Shown: one piece after another, positions 19,741 through 30,605 of the stretch
How the letters are laid out: every line of letters starts with the position of its first letter
How positions within the stretch are numbered: position 1 is the first letter of the stretch
Notes under the pieces: generated by a model
Seen by the model: the letters and a program-made list of their open reading frames with translations, nothing else
What the model was told of the DNA's origin: nothing
Databases searched by the model: none
Assembly (NCBI GenBank): GCA_022410635.1
Contig: JAJVDF010001192.1
Location: 62,001 to 126,000 of the forward strand
DNA: 64,000 nucleotides
DNA from: Tretioscincus oriximinensis
Taxonomy: Eukaryota; Chordata; Lepidosauria; Squamata; Gymnophthalmidae
Direction: 5' to 3'
Translations under genes and position numbers: made by a program

Positions 19741-22542
19741 TTTCGATTCCTTTTCTAATTATCCCAGAAATGCAGCAACAGCGGGAGGGGAAGGACTAAT
19801 GCACCCATATAGGTGACCTCATTGGTTGATTTATTTTTACCAATTAGGTCATTTAGAAGTCTGATCACAATGGCTCCAATTATGGTACAAATGTTCTAAT
19901 GTTCTACATAGAATTTCCAGTAATGCATAAACTTTACATTGGACCCAGTGGCTTTTTGATACAAAATATACAAAATATTTTTAAGTAATTTCCCCATGTT
20001 GCCCATTACAGCCCTTGCTGCATGCTACAAAGCTTCAACTGCTGTATTAATTTCAAAGGCAGTTATTTATTGCCTTTTTACAATTCAGTAGTAAAAAAGC
20101 AACAGTTATTGCAAAGGCAGGTGCAAAGCAATGGAATATTCTTTTTCATTTCTGCAGAGACTGGCCATAATACTTGACAAGTCTTCTAAAATGAGCTCTC
20201 GTGAAAATGCCACAAGCCCTGTCACAGTTTACTGGCTAATCAGGAAAGAATTGAAATCTTGATTGGCTTTATTTGTTGTCTGATTGAAACAGTGAGATAG
20301 GAAGTCCTGGACAGATTAATTAATTTGTGCTGGGGAATCCACGCTTAATCTAAAGGATACTGTCAGTTTGAGTGATGGCTGTGTAACACAAGAAGTAGCT
20401 TTAAAAAAAAACAAATAAAAAAGAAAGAGGGAGAAATGCCTTTACTCTTGTGGCACTTTAATACAAGAGTATGTCTATTTAACAAAATCATTTCACTTCC
20501 GTGCTACTGAAAGCACATACTTGATGTAGATTTATATTTTATTAACTAGCATATGATCTGCCTTTGGACTTAATGAAATAACTATCATGCCTTTTTGTTA
20601 ATTAAAAATATCACTAAGTACTCTGTTATTACAAATGCATTCTCTTATTTTAATCACACATTGCACATATATTAAAGCTTGAAAAGTTTACTGCTATGTG
20701 TACCAGACTGTACAGAAACAAAAAAAGTTCTGCTAATAACCAATGGAATTATGGATAATATGAGCAAATGAAAAACAAGGATTGGCGAATTATAATTCCT
20801 TTACAAAAATATATTGTCATTGTCATTATCATAATATTGTATAGAAAATTTCATAAATAACTACAATAAAAACTAGAAACCTTCCATTTATCAAGTTTAT
20901 GAGACTTCTTCGTGGAAGCTTCATGTAGAACATACTACAGTTAGTGGTTACTGGCAGTGGCTTCCTAGATGGCAATAGAAATGAATATTCCCATTTCCTC
21001 CATAGCTGTTTGAAGTTCCTGTACACTGGTCTGGCTGACTAATAGTTCAGAACCACCAGGAAGTTCAAGACACTTACTGAGAAGATAGCACTCTCCATGT
21101 GCCTCCATGCTTGGGATCAGGTAGTGAGAGCAATGCCACTACCATGCTGCTGGGCATATATAGGGGGAAAAGCAGCTCAAATTGACCTCTCCTGAGGTCC
21201 CAGGAACTAGCCAATTCTAGAATTGATGTCCTATGGATAAGCATCTCAAAAGGCAAAAATAATGATTTAGTTCAATATATGCATATATATTAATTAAAAT
21301 AGCAGCCATAATAACATCTTTCTCAGAACAGCACGTCCAACAACACAGAATCTGTAATGTCTCCATTCTGGCCATTTACGTTCAGTCCACATCATAATCC
21401 ACTGAACTTGGAAGTCAAAATTGGCCAGCTCATGCTATCCACATCAAAACTCTTGTGAGTTATACCATGACATAATGCCAGATTTGATTGGGCTTCTTAG
21501 AATGATTTTAGCTATAACCAAAGGACAAATCCCTTATAATCCCTTAAATAATTATTCCCCAAATTGTCAATATATTTCTTCCAAATGCAATAGAAAAATG
21601 ATTAAAAAAAACAATTGTCTGTGTACAAGCAGGCATTATAACTTTTTCCATAGAGGCCATAATTCATTCTCTCTCCTTCTTCTTTGTCGAATCTTATAAA
21701 GCGCTATGAAATAATTTCTTTATCCAAAAGCTCTGAAGCAGTTATTAAACCAGCTGTTTTCAAAAGTACACAAATCTGCTAAGTTGCAGTTGGGTAACTG
21801 TTAAATGTTAAAGCAGTGAATGATCAGCATGTAGCAGATGGCCTGGGAATGGGTTAGAAAATGGCAAAGTTAATACCACCAGACTGAAATGTTCATTTGT
21901 GCTGTGGTATGTGCAGACAGAGTGAATAATGAAGGTTTTGTAATAATTGTGTAAATCCCAACATTATTAAACTGAATCATCTGGGGTTTCTTAATATATG
22001 GGAAGCACTTGATGTTCTTTGAGCAACACCTCCTCTTTTGCTAAAGCTGTTCTCATTAACTCATACGGCTTTATTTGCTGTGACCTCAGTGTTCCTGTTT
22101 AGTAATGAGTGGAATAAAAATTAGAAGCCTGCTTTGAGCCTCAGTATTAAGAGAAGAAGAAATTTTAAGGAAAATGCAACAGCTGGCTATCACACTACAG
22201 TGACCCCTGAGGGGCACACTGTGCTTGGATATAAACCCAGTGTTAACATTAAAATCTGCAAGAGGGATAGAATATAGGGGGTTAACAAAAGTTGGCCCTA
22301 ATGTTGGTAAAGCATGACCCGTAAATAACAACACGATTTATTTGAATGGCAGAGCACCTTAAAGACTAACAGGCTGCATCCAGATATCACTTACGTAGGC
22401 CCTCTCCACACAATGAATGAAACCGAGTGAAACCAGTAATCTAAAAGTGACTGTGGATTTTACTGGGGTCAAACCTACTTTCAGAATCCATGTGGAGCTG
22501 GCACAAGACTGGCAAGAGGAAAGCAGGAAAATGCAGGAAAGC
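19741..22542. other. Mostly unique sequence, candidate conserved blocks
   Basis: No exon recognised. 20050-20360 and 21780-22080 are free of repeats and balanced in composition, as conserved non-coding DNA often is. 20440-20475 (CTCTTGTGGCACTTTAATAC with an AAGAGT return) and 22347-22371 (GAGCACCTTAAAGACTAACA) look like short remnants of the fold-back family described at 13700. Confidence 0.4.
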
Positions 22543-22625
22543 AATATTTATTTATTTATTTACTTATTTACCTATTTAATTACATTTATACCCCACCCTA
22601 TACCCGAAGGTCTNAGGGCGGCCAA
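22543..22625 (-). mobile_element. SINE or BovB-type tail, minus strand
   Basis: A TTTA tetranucleotide tail is followed by ACCCCACCCTATACCCGAAG and GTCTNAGGGCGGCC, the inverted 3' end shared by Sauria SINEs and BovB-type LINEs. The sequence beyond it does not match the SINE body, so this is a short truncated copy or another family with the same tail. Confidence 0.65.
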
Positions 22626-23226
22626 CAATAAAAACAACAATACAAAATTAATATTTAAAACAGTATCTAGAAGTGGGAAGAAAAATAACACTTCTTCAGA
22701 CAAAAGCCAGGTCTAAGAGGTGTATATCACCCAGTTACAATTCTGCAGTCCTGTTGTCTGGAGTCCTCTCGCAGTATGTGTCTTCCTATGATGGCATGGT
22801 CTACGCCAGAGCTATGTAGAGCTGCTCAGTAGAAGATGCAGCATTTCATGATGCTTCCAGAAAGGATCAACAATGGCTGATTCTGCTAAACCCATATGAC
22901 ATTTTTCCAGGTGCAATATGAAGCATGGCAAAAACTCCATTAACACATTTGGTGGAAGAATCATAATGTTAAAACATTCTGGTAAGAACCAGGTGAGAAA
23001 ACGTTGTGTCCCTTGTTTAATTATAATTGTATTTTCTAGTCCATCCATGATTTATTCCACAATATCCTAATATAGCTCACCTGGTTGCAGCTACAGAAGA
23101 AAGCAGTTGCTAGAAGAAACTGACATACCAGCTTCTTTCTCTATATTAGTTTCTAAGATCTGTTCAATATTCTAGAATAAAACAGTCTCTAAAATCTCTT
23201 TGATATTCTGGAATATAGAATGGAAT
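22626..23226. other. Unclassified sequence
   Basis: No exon or named repeat recognised. The minus strand is open at 22812-23048, without splice context or a recognised family. Confidence 0.45.
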
Positions 23227-23242
23227 AAAGAATTTTGGAATA

Positions 23243-25012
23243 GTTAGTTAGTTATAAATGTCCCGAGGGCTGATCTTAGGGAAATAAATCTCCGATCGGG
23301 ACTATCAATAACCCTCAAAAAATTCAAATACTTAAGTATTTGGATTTCAAAAAAGATGGATAAAATGGTCCGCCTCAATTATAACCCGGTATGGAAAAAG
23401 GTGAAAAAACTACTNAAGACCTGGAAAAACAAAAAATGGACAATCTCCATGAAAATAAGAACAGTTAATATGCAAATCCTACCGAAGTTCCTTTTTTTAT
23501 TCCAAACACTACCAATGGAAATCCCGGACTCACAATTCAAACTTTGGGAAACCAATATTAAATTGTGGGTATTGAACGGAAAAAGAAACAGAATCCCTAA
23601 TAAAACACTTTATTCCAAAAGGGAACAATTAGGCTGGGGACTACCATCCTTGAGGGCATATTTCGATGGGTTTCAAATGTATAAACTATTACTACTAGAA
23701 CACGAGAAGGTCAAAAAATCAACCAGGATTGAACTAGGATTAAACAACACGTTACACCAAACAGTCTTAAATCCATACACCAAGAGAAAAACATTAAAAA
23801 CATGGTTAATACCATTAAAGGTAGCCTTCAAAAGGTGGAAATTAAATTGGAAACACTTAGTCCTTGATTGGAGACATGTAGCCTCTACCTCAGCCTTAAA
23901 CACTACAGGAGATTCACAACTAAATCAATACCTTGAAATACTAAATTCCAACAATTACAAAATTTTAAGAGACCTCATTGACCAGGACGGTAACTCTGTG
24001 AATAGAGTATTGTTAAGAAATCTTACTCAGAATAGGGGACTAACTTACTGGCTCCAGGAATGGTCAATAGAGCGACAACTAAATAACCGAGAATTGAAGA
24101 ACTCCATGAGAGGCAGTTCCAATCTGGAAATCGTGGTACAAAAAATATTGAAAGGAGAGAAAAAANTAATCAAAATAATATATGACATTATCACGACTTA
24201 CAAATATAATAACTTAATGAATATAAAACAATTTTGGGAATCCGAATTTCCCCAACTACACCAGAACTGGCAGAAATGGACAAAAACCTTTCTGGATACC
24301 AGAGACACAAGGCTTAGGGAAACACAATTGAAAACAATCTCAAGATGGTACCGTACCCCTGCCCAACTTTCACATATGATANNNNNNNNNNNNNNNNNNN
24401 NNNNNNNNNNNNNNNNNNNNNNNNNNNNNNNNNNNNNNNNNNNNNNNNNNNNNNNNNNNNNNNNNNNNNNNNNNNNNNNNNNNNNNNNNNNNNNNNNNNN
24501 NNNNNNNNNNNNNNNNNNNNNNNNNNNNNNNNNNNNNNNNNNNNNNNNNNNNNNNNNNNNNNNNNNNNNNNNNNNNNNNNNNNNNNNNNNNNNNNNNNNN
24601 NNNNNNNNNNNNNNNNNNNNNNNNNNNNNNNNNNNNNNNNNNNNNNNNNNNNNNNNNNNNNNNNNNNNNNNNNNNNNNNNNNNNNNNNNNNNNNNNNNNN
24701 NNNNNNNNNNNNNNNNNNNNNNNNNNNNNNNNNNNNNNNNNNNNNNNNNNNNNNNNNNNNNNNNNNNNNNNNNNNNNNNNNNNNNNNNNNNNNNNNNNNN
24801 NNNNNNNNNNNNNNNNNNNNNGGCATTACATCATCGAGTTCATGTCATTTGATGTCCTACAAACTAAAAGACTTCTATCCATCGGAATCATTGCTAAGCC
24901 ACATTGGACTATAAAATGGCAAAGATTCATCGAGTATGGTTTAACCAATAATGCGCATATACTCTTGAAAGAAGCCATCAAGATGTTCCTTGAGCAACGA
25001 TGGATTCTCTAA
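23243..25012 (+). pseudogene. L1 ORF2 C-terminal part (truncated retroelement protein)
   Basis: This would encode the C-terminal end of the L1 endonuclease/reverse transcriptase protein. The N-terminal endonuclease and most of the reverse transcriptase are missing because of 5' truncation. The frame is open from about 23260, through a KYLSIWISKKM segment at 23329-23358 and ISRWYRTPAQLSHM before the gap, and after the gap to a stop at 25010-25012 (MFLEQRWIL end). Two X residues come from N bases. The frame after the gap is offset by one relative to the frame before it if the gap length is taken literally, so the gap is probably a nominal size. Without an initiation region it is not a working gene. 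Confidence 0.85.
24382..24821. other. Assembly gap of 440 N
   Basis: The gap hides the L1 ORF2 segment that carries the C-terminal Cys/His cluster in related copies. Open frames drawn through the N run are artefacts. Confidence 1.
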
Positions 25013-25176
25013 ATCTTTCACAAACATCATGAAAATGCAACAACCATGAACTGTACCGTTCTAAAGGGGTGGGTGGGTGGGATAAAGGATATTTCGTGTA
25101 TTATGTTACTTGATAAAATGTATTGCGAGATTTATTGGAAATATCAATAAAAAAAAAAAAAAAGAATTTTGGAATA

Positions 25177-25867
25177 AAGAAGACCAGGCAGTGTTTTATT
25201 CTGAAACCTTCAAGTACAATAGAATAAATATATGATGTTTGTGGAGCAGTTTCACTTCCATCTCCATGGGCAGAGAGTTCTAGAGAATGGGAGTTACAAC
25301 TGAAAACCTTACAAATCAGTTCTAGTCTTCCATTTGAAATATTTTATAATACTATATCAAAATCCGAGTAATTGCTCAAGGTAGTCACAAAAGTTAGCAA
25401 GATATAAAGTACATCAAAGTAAACACTATTATTGGATTGCATAATGAAAGTCATTATCTTTCTTTGGATTCAATTATCTATTTGCCTTAAATTTGTGTCT
25501 TCATTATAGCACAATTCCATAACACCTTATTAAATCTGTGTGATTCCACACTTCTTTTTCTTCCAGATTATTGTGGCTGGTCTTTGTTTGCCTCATTCAT
25601 TCAGCACCTTCCAAAAATCATTCATCCATCCATCAAACATTATGTTAGAAATGGGTACAACAAAAGGCAGGTGAGGCCATAATCCCAAATATGATCAAGA
25701 AAGGGAAATTGGGATTGTTAACTCATTTTTGGTCTTCTACAGACATTTATTTTCTGTTTGCATCCACTCTAAAAGCATCATGGCTTCTGTAGGAGTTCAG
25801 TTCATTCCTTGCCTATCACAGTTTCCTACCTTAAATCACATTGTGTGCAAGTAGACATGAAGCAATG
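25177..25867. other. Unique sequence
   Basis: No exon or named repeat recognised. The pre-insertion context of the L1 continues here (GGAATAAAGAAGACC). Confidence 0.5.
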
Positions 25868-26150
25868 GCATGGTAGCTAGGGAGACAGTTTCTCATCTGA
25901 GAGATCGGGTTTTGAAGCCCTGGGTCGGACATGGGGAGGAGAAGCACCTTCCACTACACTGCAGCTCTAGCTAACAGCTATTCAAAAGAAATGCAAATTT
26001 GTAATCTGCATTTCAATTAGATAAATGAGTACCATCATTAACCTGATAGGAAAGATGGAATAAGATGTAAGCCTTCAGGTGAAAATTAACCCTGTAAGCC
26101 GCTCTGGAAAAGAGTGGGCTATAAAGACTCTCCTCCTCCTCCTCCTTCTT
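25868..26150 (+). mobile_element. Second tRNA-derived SINE family, plus strand
   Basis: The copy starts near GGCATGGTAGCTAGGGAGAC. It has TTTCTCATCTGAGAGATCGG, then GGACATGGGGAGGAGAAGCA, CTAGCTAACAGCTATTC, a GTAAGCCGCTCTGGAAAAGA stretch and a (CTC)n end near 26130. The same blocks occur inverted at 32285-32615 and more diverged at 30357-30605, which establishes a family. It differs from the Sauria SINE in head and tail. Class by analogy only. Confidence 0.65.
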
Positions 26151-26429
26151 CTCCTACCAACAACAACTACCTTTGAGCAATCTTGCTTCCCTCTTCCCTT
26201 CACAAAGCTCAGAAAACAAAAGAGATCCCTTCTGGAACAACTGACTACTGATGACCTTGGAATTTATTTGTTATTGCACTCTGATATTGATCTCATTTGC
26301 ATCTTATAAAGTCCTGCCTTCTCTTCATCTTTCTTTCTTTTTGCCAAGTATCCATTCCACTTTTGCTACATCCTTTTTGTAATTCTGAAATAGGTCATGT
26401 TATCATGAAGATATAGAAAGAGACTACTG

Positions 26430-26706
26430 TTCCTGTCATAAGAACATAAGAAGAGCCATACTGGATCGGGTCAGAGCCCATCTATCCAGCATTCTGTGTC
26501 ACACAGAGGTCCATGAGATGCACCTGGGCAGTCCGAAGAAAGGAAAACAAAATATGCACCTCTTCATGACTNCCTGCAAATGGNATTTCAGGAGCCCTGC
26601 CTGTTGCTCCATCCCGGAGACAACATTCAGACATCCATCCTAGTACCCATTTATACCCTTGGTATCCATAAACCTGTCAAATCTGGTTTTGAAGCTATCT
26701 AAGCTG
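26430..26706 (-). mobile_element. CR1 LINE 3' UTR, minus strand
   Basis: This begins with AAGAACATAAGAAGAGCCAT and follows 19081-19350 block by block (CAGAGGTCCATGAGATGCAC, CTTCATGACTNCCTGCAAAT, TACCCATTTATACCCTTGGT). The element is truncated at about 26706, where unrelated sequence with an A run starts. No protein-coding part remains. Confidence 0.85.
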
Positions 26707-27724
26707 ACAAAAAAAAAATCCTATTTTATATTTCCTGACTGCCATATGACATGTATGTAATCTACTGCAGTTTATGCTGCAAATACCGCAGAAAGCAACT
26801 GAATCTCCCAGATTTTCCTTTTTATTCCTTTTAGGCAATATTGCTGCTGCCTCTCCTGAAGACAGGGATAAAAAGATGGCTGTTGTTTGGGGGTAAAGAT
26901 AACCTTTATTACTCCTGCAATTTAGCAAACCGTTTTTAATGCTCTGCTCAGCTTTGCTTTTTTGGCAACTCAGATCAGAAATATCCCTGTAGTGTCGGCA
27001 TCTGCATCAAATCTTTTGCTGTTTAGCTCTCAAAGGAAAGGTTGGCAAAAGCTCTGTCATAAATTGTTTGCAGATAAGCAATATTGCCATCTTGCTGAAG
27101 TGCAAATGGACACTTTCCTAACATACTGCTCTTTGCTGCAGTTGAGAAGCACTTTACTTAGTATTTAAATAAACAGCAATCTAACTATCTCTCTAGACTT
27201 CTGCATTAACAGAGACATCTGTGTGCACAGAAGCACTGGCAGAGATAAGAAGCTTTAAGACGACTTGTATTTTATGTTTCTCCCCTTACGTAATCCAGGA
27301 AGGGGGAAGTTGCTTAAATGTGTTGAGAATTGTTTGAAAGAGTATTTAGTGCTGGCAGAAAGCAGCCAAGCAGATCGTCCCTAAGGTTTAATGTCTTTCT
27401 TTATCTTAAGAAACATCCAATATGTAAGCTACAAAGATGCAAGCTTTTCGATACTCCCCATATGCCTTAAAGCATCTCTTGGGGCGAAGTAGGGTTTTAT
27501 TACTCAGAAGAGGGCAGAGGTATAGAAAGACACCTTTAATCAAATATTTGTTTACAATTCATTATTCTACCTACAAACCCCAAAGGTTTTGCCTTCCTTT
27601 TTAGTGTGTGTCTGTGTGGGTTTTTTATTTTATTTTTTAGTTTGTTCATTTTACCAGCTCAATTTTCACTTGTTCAGCATAATATTTTGTCTCATACAGC
27701 AATTGTCAGGGATAAGCATAGGCT
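26707..27724. other. Unique sequence, candidate conserved non-coding block
   Basis: No exon recognised. 26930-27480 is free of repeats. It resembles deeply conserved non-coding DNA in composition, without proof of conservation. Confidence 0.35.
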
Positions 27725-28100
27725 GCTTCCCCACCATATGCTTCACCTCGCTATTTCTTTTAAAGTGAATGCACATGCACCCGCCCCTACCTTAAAGTTT
27801 CCACAGTGTTCTGACATATTGCCTAGCAATTTTGTGACATGATGAGCTCCATAAGGCATTGTTGCGCTTCCCTTACTACATTTCCCAGCATTCTCTGTGA
27901 GCCTTCCTAGAATTCCTAAGCATTCTCTGCAAGCTAAGCTAAGCATTCTCTCAATGGCATGTCGCCCCAAAGTCTCATGAAATTTGCCAAGTTCACATTG
28001 CTGCATGTCCCCACAAAGCTTCCTTTCAGATTTTGCAAAATGCTCACCCTTGAATTGCATAAGATATGTGACTAGAAAGTCCGTGACTTTTTTAGTGAGT
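27725..28100 (-). repeat. Dispersed repeat with ZNF143/THAP11-like motif, copy D, inverted
   Basis: Reading the minus strand, GGCTCACAGAGAATGCTGGG, AAATGTAGTAAGGGAAGCGC and AACAATGCCTTATGGAGCTC parallel copy B at 10455-10515. The motif on the plus strand is ACTACATTTCCCAGCA at 27875-27890. CATTCTCT then recurs at about 27920 and 27945, which looks like a local duplication of the half-motif. The minus strand is open over 27743-28123, which I regard as chance within a repeat. Confidence 0.6.
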
Positions 28101-28129
28101 GGATCACTGTACAAACGTGGCATTGCAGG

Positions 28130-28640
28130 GAATTGAAGGTATGGTGTCCATTATGAAAAATGTTTTGGGTTCTGTGTTTTTCCAAAGGGAGGAAAAAGAC
28201 TGAAACCAAGGAAGGGGTGTGACTTCCACCTTTCCATGGGGGGAGGGGGGAGGAGCACAAGGAAGAGCCAATCTGGTTCCAGTTACCTTGGGCAGCCACC
28301 ATAAAAGAGGGGGTGGAGCCAGAGTAAGATGCCTTTTGTTGTGGTGACTAGTAGCGGATTGAGGGTTGTGACCACTAGGAAGTCGGAGGGTTATGTGAAA
28401 GAGAGGCAAGGCAGTGCTATTGATATAGTTGCCTTTGTTAAGGAAACTGTTCAACTGTGTGTGCATAAGTATACGGCTTGGCTTTAGCCTAATACAGAGA
28501 TTTAAGTGCTTGTGAGGCTTGGAAGCCAGTATTGTATTTTATGAACTTCTTTACATAGTTTTAATATTTATGCTACCTCAAAGTTGTATTTCAATAAACA
28601 TATTTTATCTGTTGAGCACAGTCCAGTGTGATTCCATCAA
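28130..28640 (+). mobile_element. Possible solo LTR
   Basis: A TATA-like ATAAAAGAGG at about 28302 follows a GC-rich block with G runs (28238-28256). An AATAAA polyadenylation signal lies about 290 bp further on (28593), before TCTGTTGAGCACA. This order is that of an LTR promoter and R/U5. I did not find clear TG..CA ends with a 4-6 bp target duplication, and no internal retroviral sequence is present, so the call is tentative. A host promoter fragment is the alternative. Confidence 0.3.
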
Positions 28641-29302
28641 TCATACACATTTCTACCCAAAAGAGACTATGAATAAAGTCTCTATTGGGAGGCTGTTCCA
28701 CCACATATGAGCCACTGACATGCCCCTATCTTTTGCATCTCTGTAATGACTGTCATGATACTTCCAATATGTATCCCAGATTATTTACTTGGCTTCTAGA
28801 AGGAGTTATTAAGAATATTCTAAAGGTAAACTCACACTACTTCCATAATAATGCACCTCTGGTAGCTTCTTCGCAGTCCATTGGATCATGTTAACTGAGT
28901 ATGGGAAATAGCATCTCCAGATGTTGATTCTAGCGGCATGGGAGAAGGACTCAGACTGGCTGGACCAGACTAAAACATCAGCAGCCATCACTGCTTATGA
29001 ACATAATAAACTGAAAACAAACTGGTAGCGCATGTTACTTGACTTCATTCCTTTCTTTATCCATTTCTTTTCTTTAATCAAAAAGTTTTGCTTTGCCATG
29101 AGAATGGCCTATAGTTTTTCCTACCATCAAATTTACTCCCATTCACCAGCCACTTCTAAGAATGTTCTCTAGTGGGTTTTTTTTTCCCCAGCTCCAATTA
29201 ATTATTATTGCACTAGCGAAATTAGCCCATTGTGTTATGGTAATGCAAAAGTGTTTAGCTCCTCCTCTCTCTTGCTCCCACTCATGCCTCCACCCACTCC
29301 CT
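28641..29302. other. Unique sequence
   Basis: No exon or named repeat recognised. Open frames at 28519-28710 and 28685-28894 carry no family signal. Confidence 0.45.
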
Positions 29303-30010
29303 TATTTTTTATTATTATTAAACAAAACAAACACATAAAACAGATTACATATCTTAAAACAAAACATATAACACATTACATAAACAAAACCCTCCCCCAC
29401 CCCCCATAGCATTCATCAGTATCATGGTTACAGTAGTAATCTTGCATCAGATACCATAGCAATAGTATGTGCCAGAGTAGTGCTTCTGTTAAAGTTGACA
29501 CCAACGGCCAACAGTTTCTGCCAGTTTCTTTCCCAAGTGGATCTCTGTAGGACACCCATATTTGTAAGCCGTTTTTCTCTTAATACATCATATAATAAAA
29601 ATTCGGACAGATAATCATACCATTGGCTTAACAACCATTTGCTTTTGTCCTTCCATCCACTGGCTAGAGTAAGCTGTCCTGCCCATATTGATCTCTCAAT
29701 TATATATTTGTCAGAAGGATGAAAATCAGCAGTTCTGTACATCAGCAACAAGACAGAATTTTTAACCAAATTAATCCCTAAAATATCCCTTAATTCACCA
29801 AATATTAAATCCCACCATTGTTGCACGTACCTACAATTATACCACATGTGAAGATAACTCCCTATCACCTGACACCCGTGCCAACAAAATGGGGATGTAT
29901 TACCCATGTGAGAAATCTGTGATGGTGTCCAATACCACCTGGTTATAATTTTCATTTGCAGCTCTCTTATTTTATTACTTTTAATCATTCCAATATCTAG
30001 TTCCTGAGGT
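29303..30010 (-). mobile_element. 5'-truncated L1 LINE, minus strand
   Basis: The minus strand carries the L1 ORF2 C-terminus and 3' UTR. The UTR (lower coordinates) contains the inverted G-rich tract seen as CCCTCCCCCACCCCCC at about 29391-29406, then an A-rich end that reads as TTATTTTTTATTATTATT on the plus strand. Truncation is at about 30010. I could not find a clean target duplication. Confidence 0.88.
29428..29988 (-). pseudogene. L1 ORF2 C-terminal fragment, frame intact
   Basis: 186 residues are open without interruption. They include ITRWYWTPSQISHM, the Cys/His cluster FCWHGC followed by LHMWYNC, ASGWKDKSKW, and a YDVLREKRL-type stretch before the stop. The order matches the L1 copies at 8190-8990 and 24300-25012. 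The Cys/His cluster is the conserved C-terminal motif of L1 ORF2. Because most of ORF2 is absent, it is a relic. Confidence 0.88.
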
Positions 30011-30356
30011 TAAGGAAGATGAAAGGCATCAAAGACAACTAGAAATGGTCGTTCATTTCAAAACTTCCCTTACATTTATGAGTGAACCTTTGACATGAAA
30101 AAAGAAGCAAGTAGATAAAATTATTCATTAGAAAGATGTCTTAACATCAATCAATTATGAATTCCCCTCTTTCCCTTTTCAGACTTTTGCCTCTGCTTTT
30201 GGTAGAAGCAATAAAAGTTCTGATTGCCATTAGGTTCTCACTCCATTTGCTGTTGAAAGGGGTAGTACAACCAGGAGGCACTGTAGAAGTGCACAGAGGT
30301 TGGGGAGTTTATACCTTTACATAACCATTGAGAAAACATCTAGCATGACTGAGAGC
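30011..30356. other. Unique sequence
   Basis: Nothing recognised. Confidence 0.45.
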
Positions 30357-30605
30357 TGTGTGAGGCATGGTGGTGCAGGGTTAAGAACAATAATCTTTCA
30401 ACAGAGAGGTCAGTCATCCAAGGCCCATGTGTCTACCATGGAGAGGAATTTAGCCTCAGCCAACTTAGCTGTTTGAAACTGAGCAATCACAAGTAAATGA
30501 ACAGGGAGCATCACCTTAGTGTGATAGGGAAGATAAGCCTTGGGGTGGTGGGGGGGGATAACTTCTTAGCCACTTTGAGTCCCTTCTATTTAAAAGTGTT
30601 TCAAT
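30357..30605 (+). mobile_element. Second SINE family, diverged plus-strand copy
   Basis: It has blocks parallel to 25868-26150: GAGGCATGGTGGTGCAGGG, CATGGAGAGGAATTTAGCCT, GCATCACCTTAGTGTGATAG, GGAAGATAAGCCTTGGGG and CTTAGCCACTTTGAGTC. The tail is lost or altered. A G run lies at 30549-30556. Confidence 0.5.

Larger units (their letters stand above)
23227..25176 (+). mobile_element. Young 5'-truncated L1 LINE with perfect 16-bp target duplication
   Basis: AAAGAATTTTGGAATA flanks the element exactly at 23227-23242 and 25161-25176. Between them lies a 5'-truncated L1 containing the last part of ORF2, a short 3' UTR with a GGGGTGGGTGGGTGGG tract at about 25066-25081, and a poly-A run of about 15 at 25148-25160. 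The complete duplication and open frame indicate recent insertion by target-primed reverse transcription. A 440-bp N gap lies inside. Confidence 0.95.

Noticed and set aside
23356..24914. 498-residue frame and other frames running through the N block
   Set aside because: The N run translates as unknown residues, and the real sequence is L1 ORF2. The frame after the gap differs from the frame before it, so the apparent long protein is an artefact.
27743..28123. 126-residue minus-strand frame
   Set aside because: It lies within the dispersed repeat with the ZNF143-like motif; no splice sites or protein family support it.
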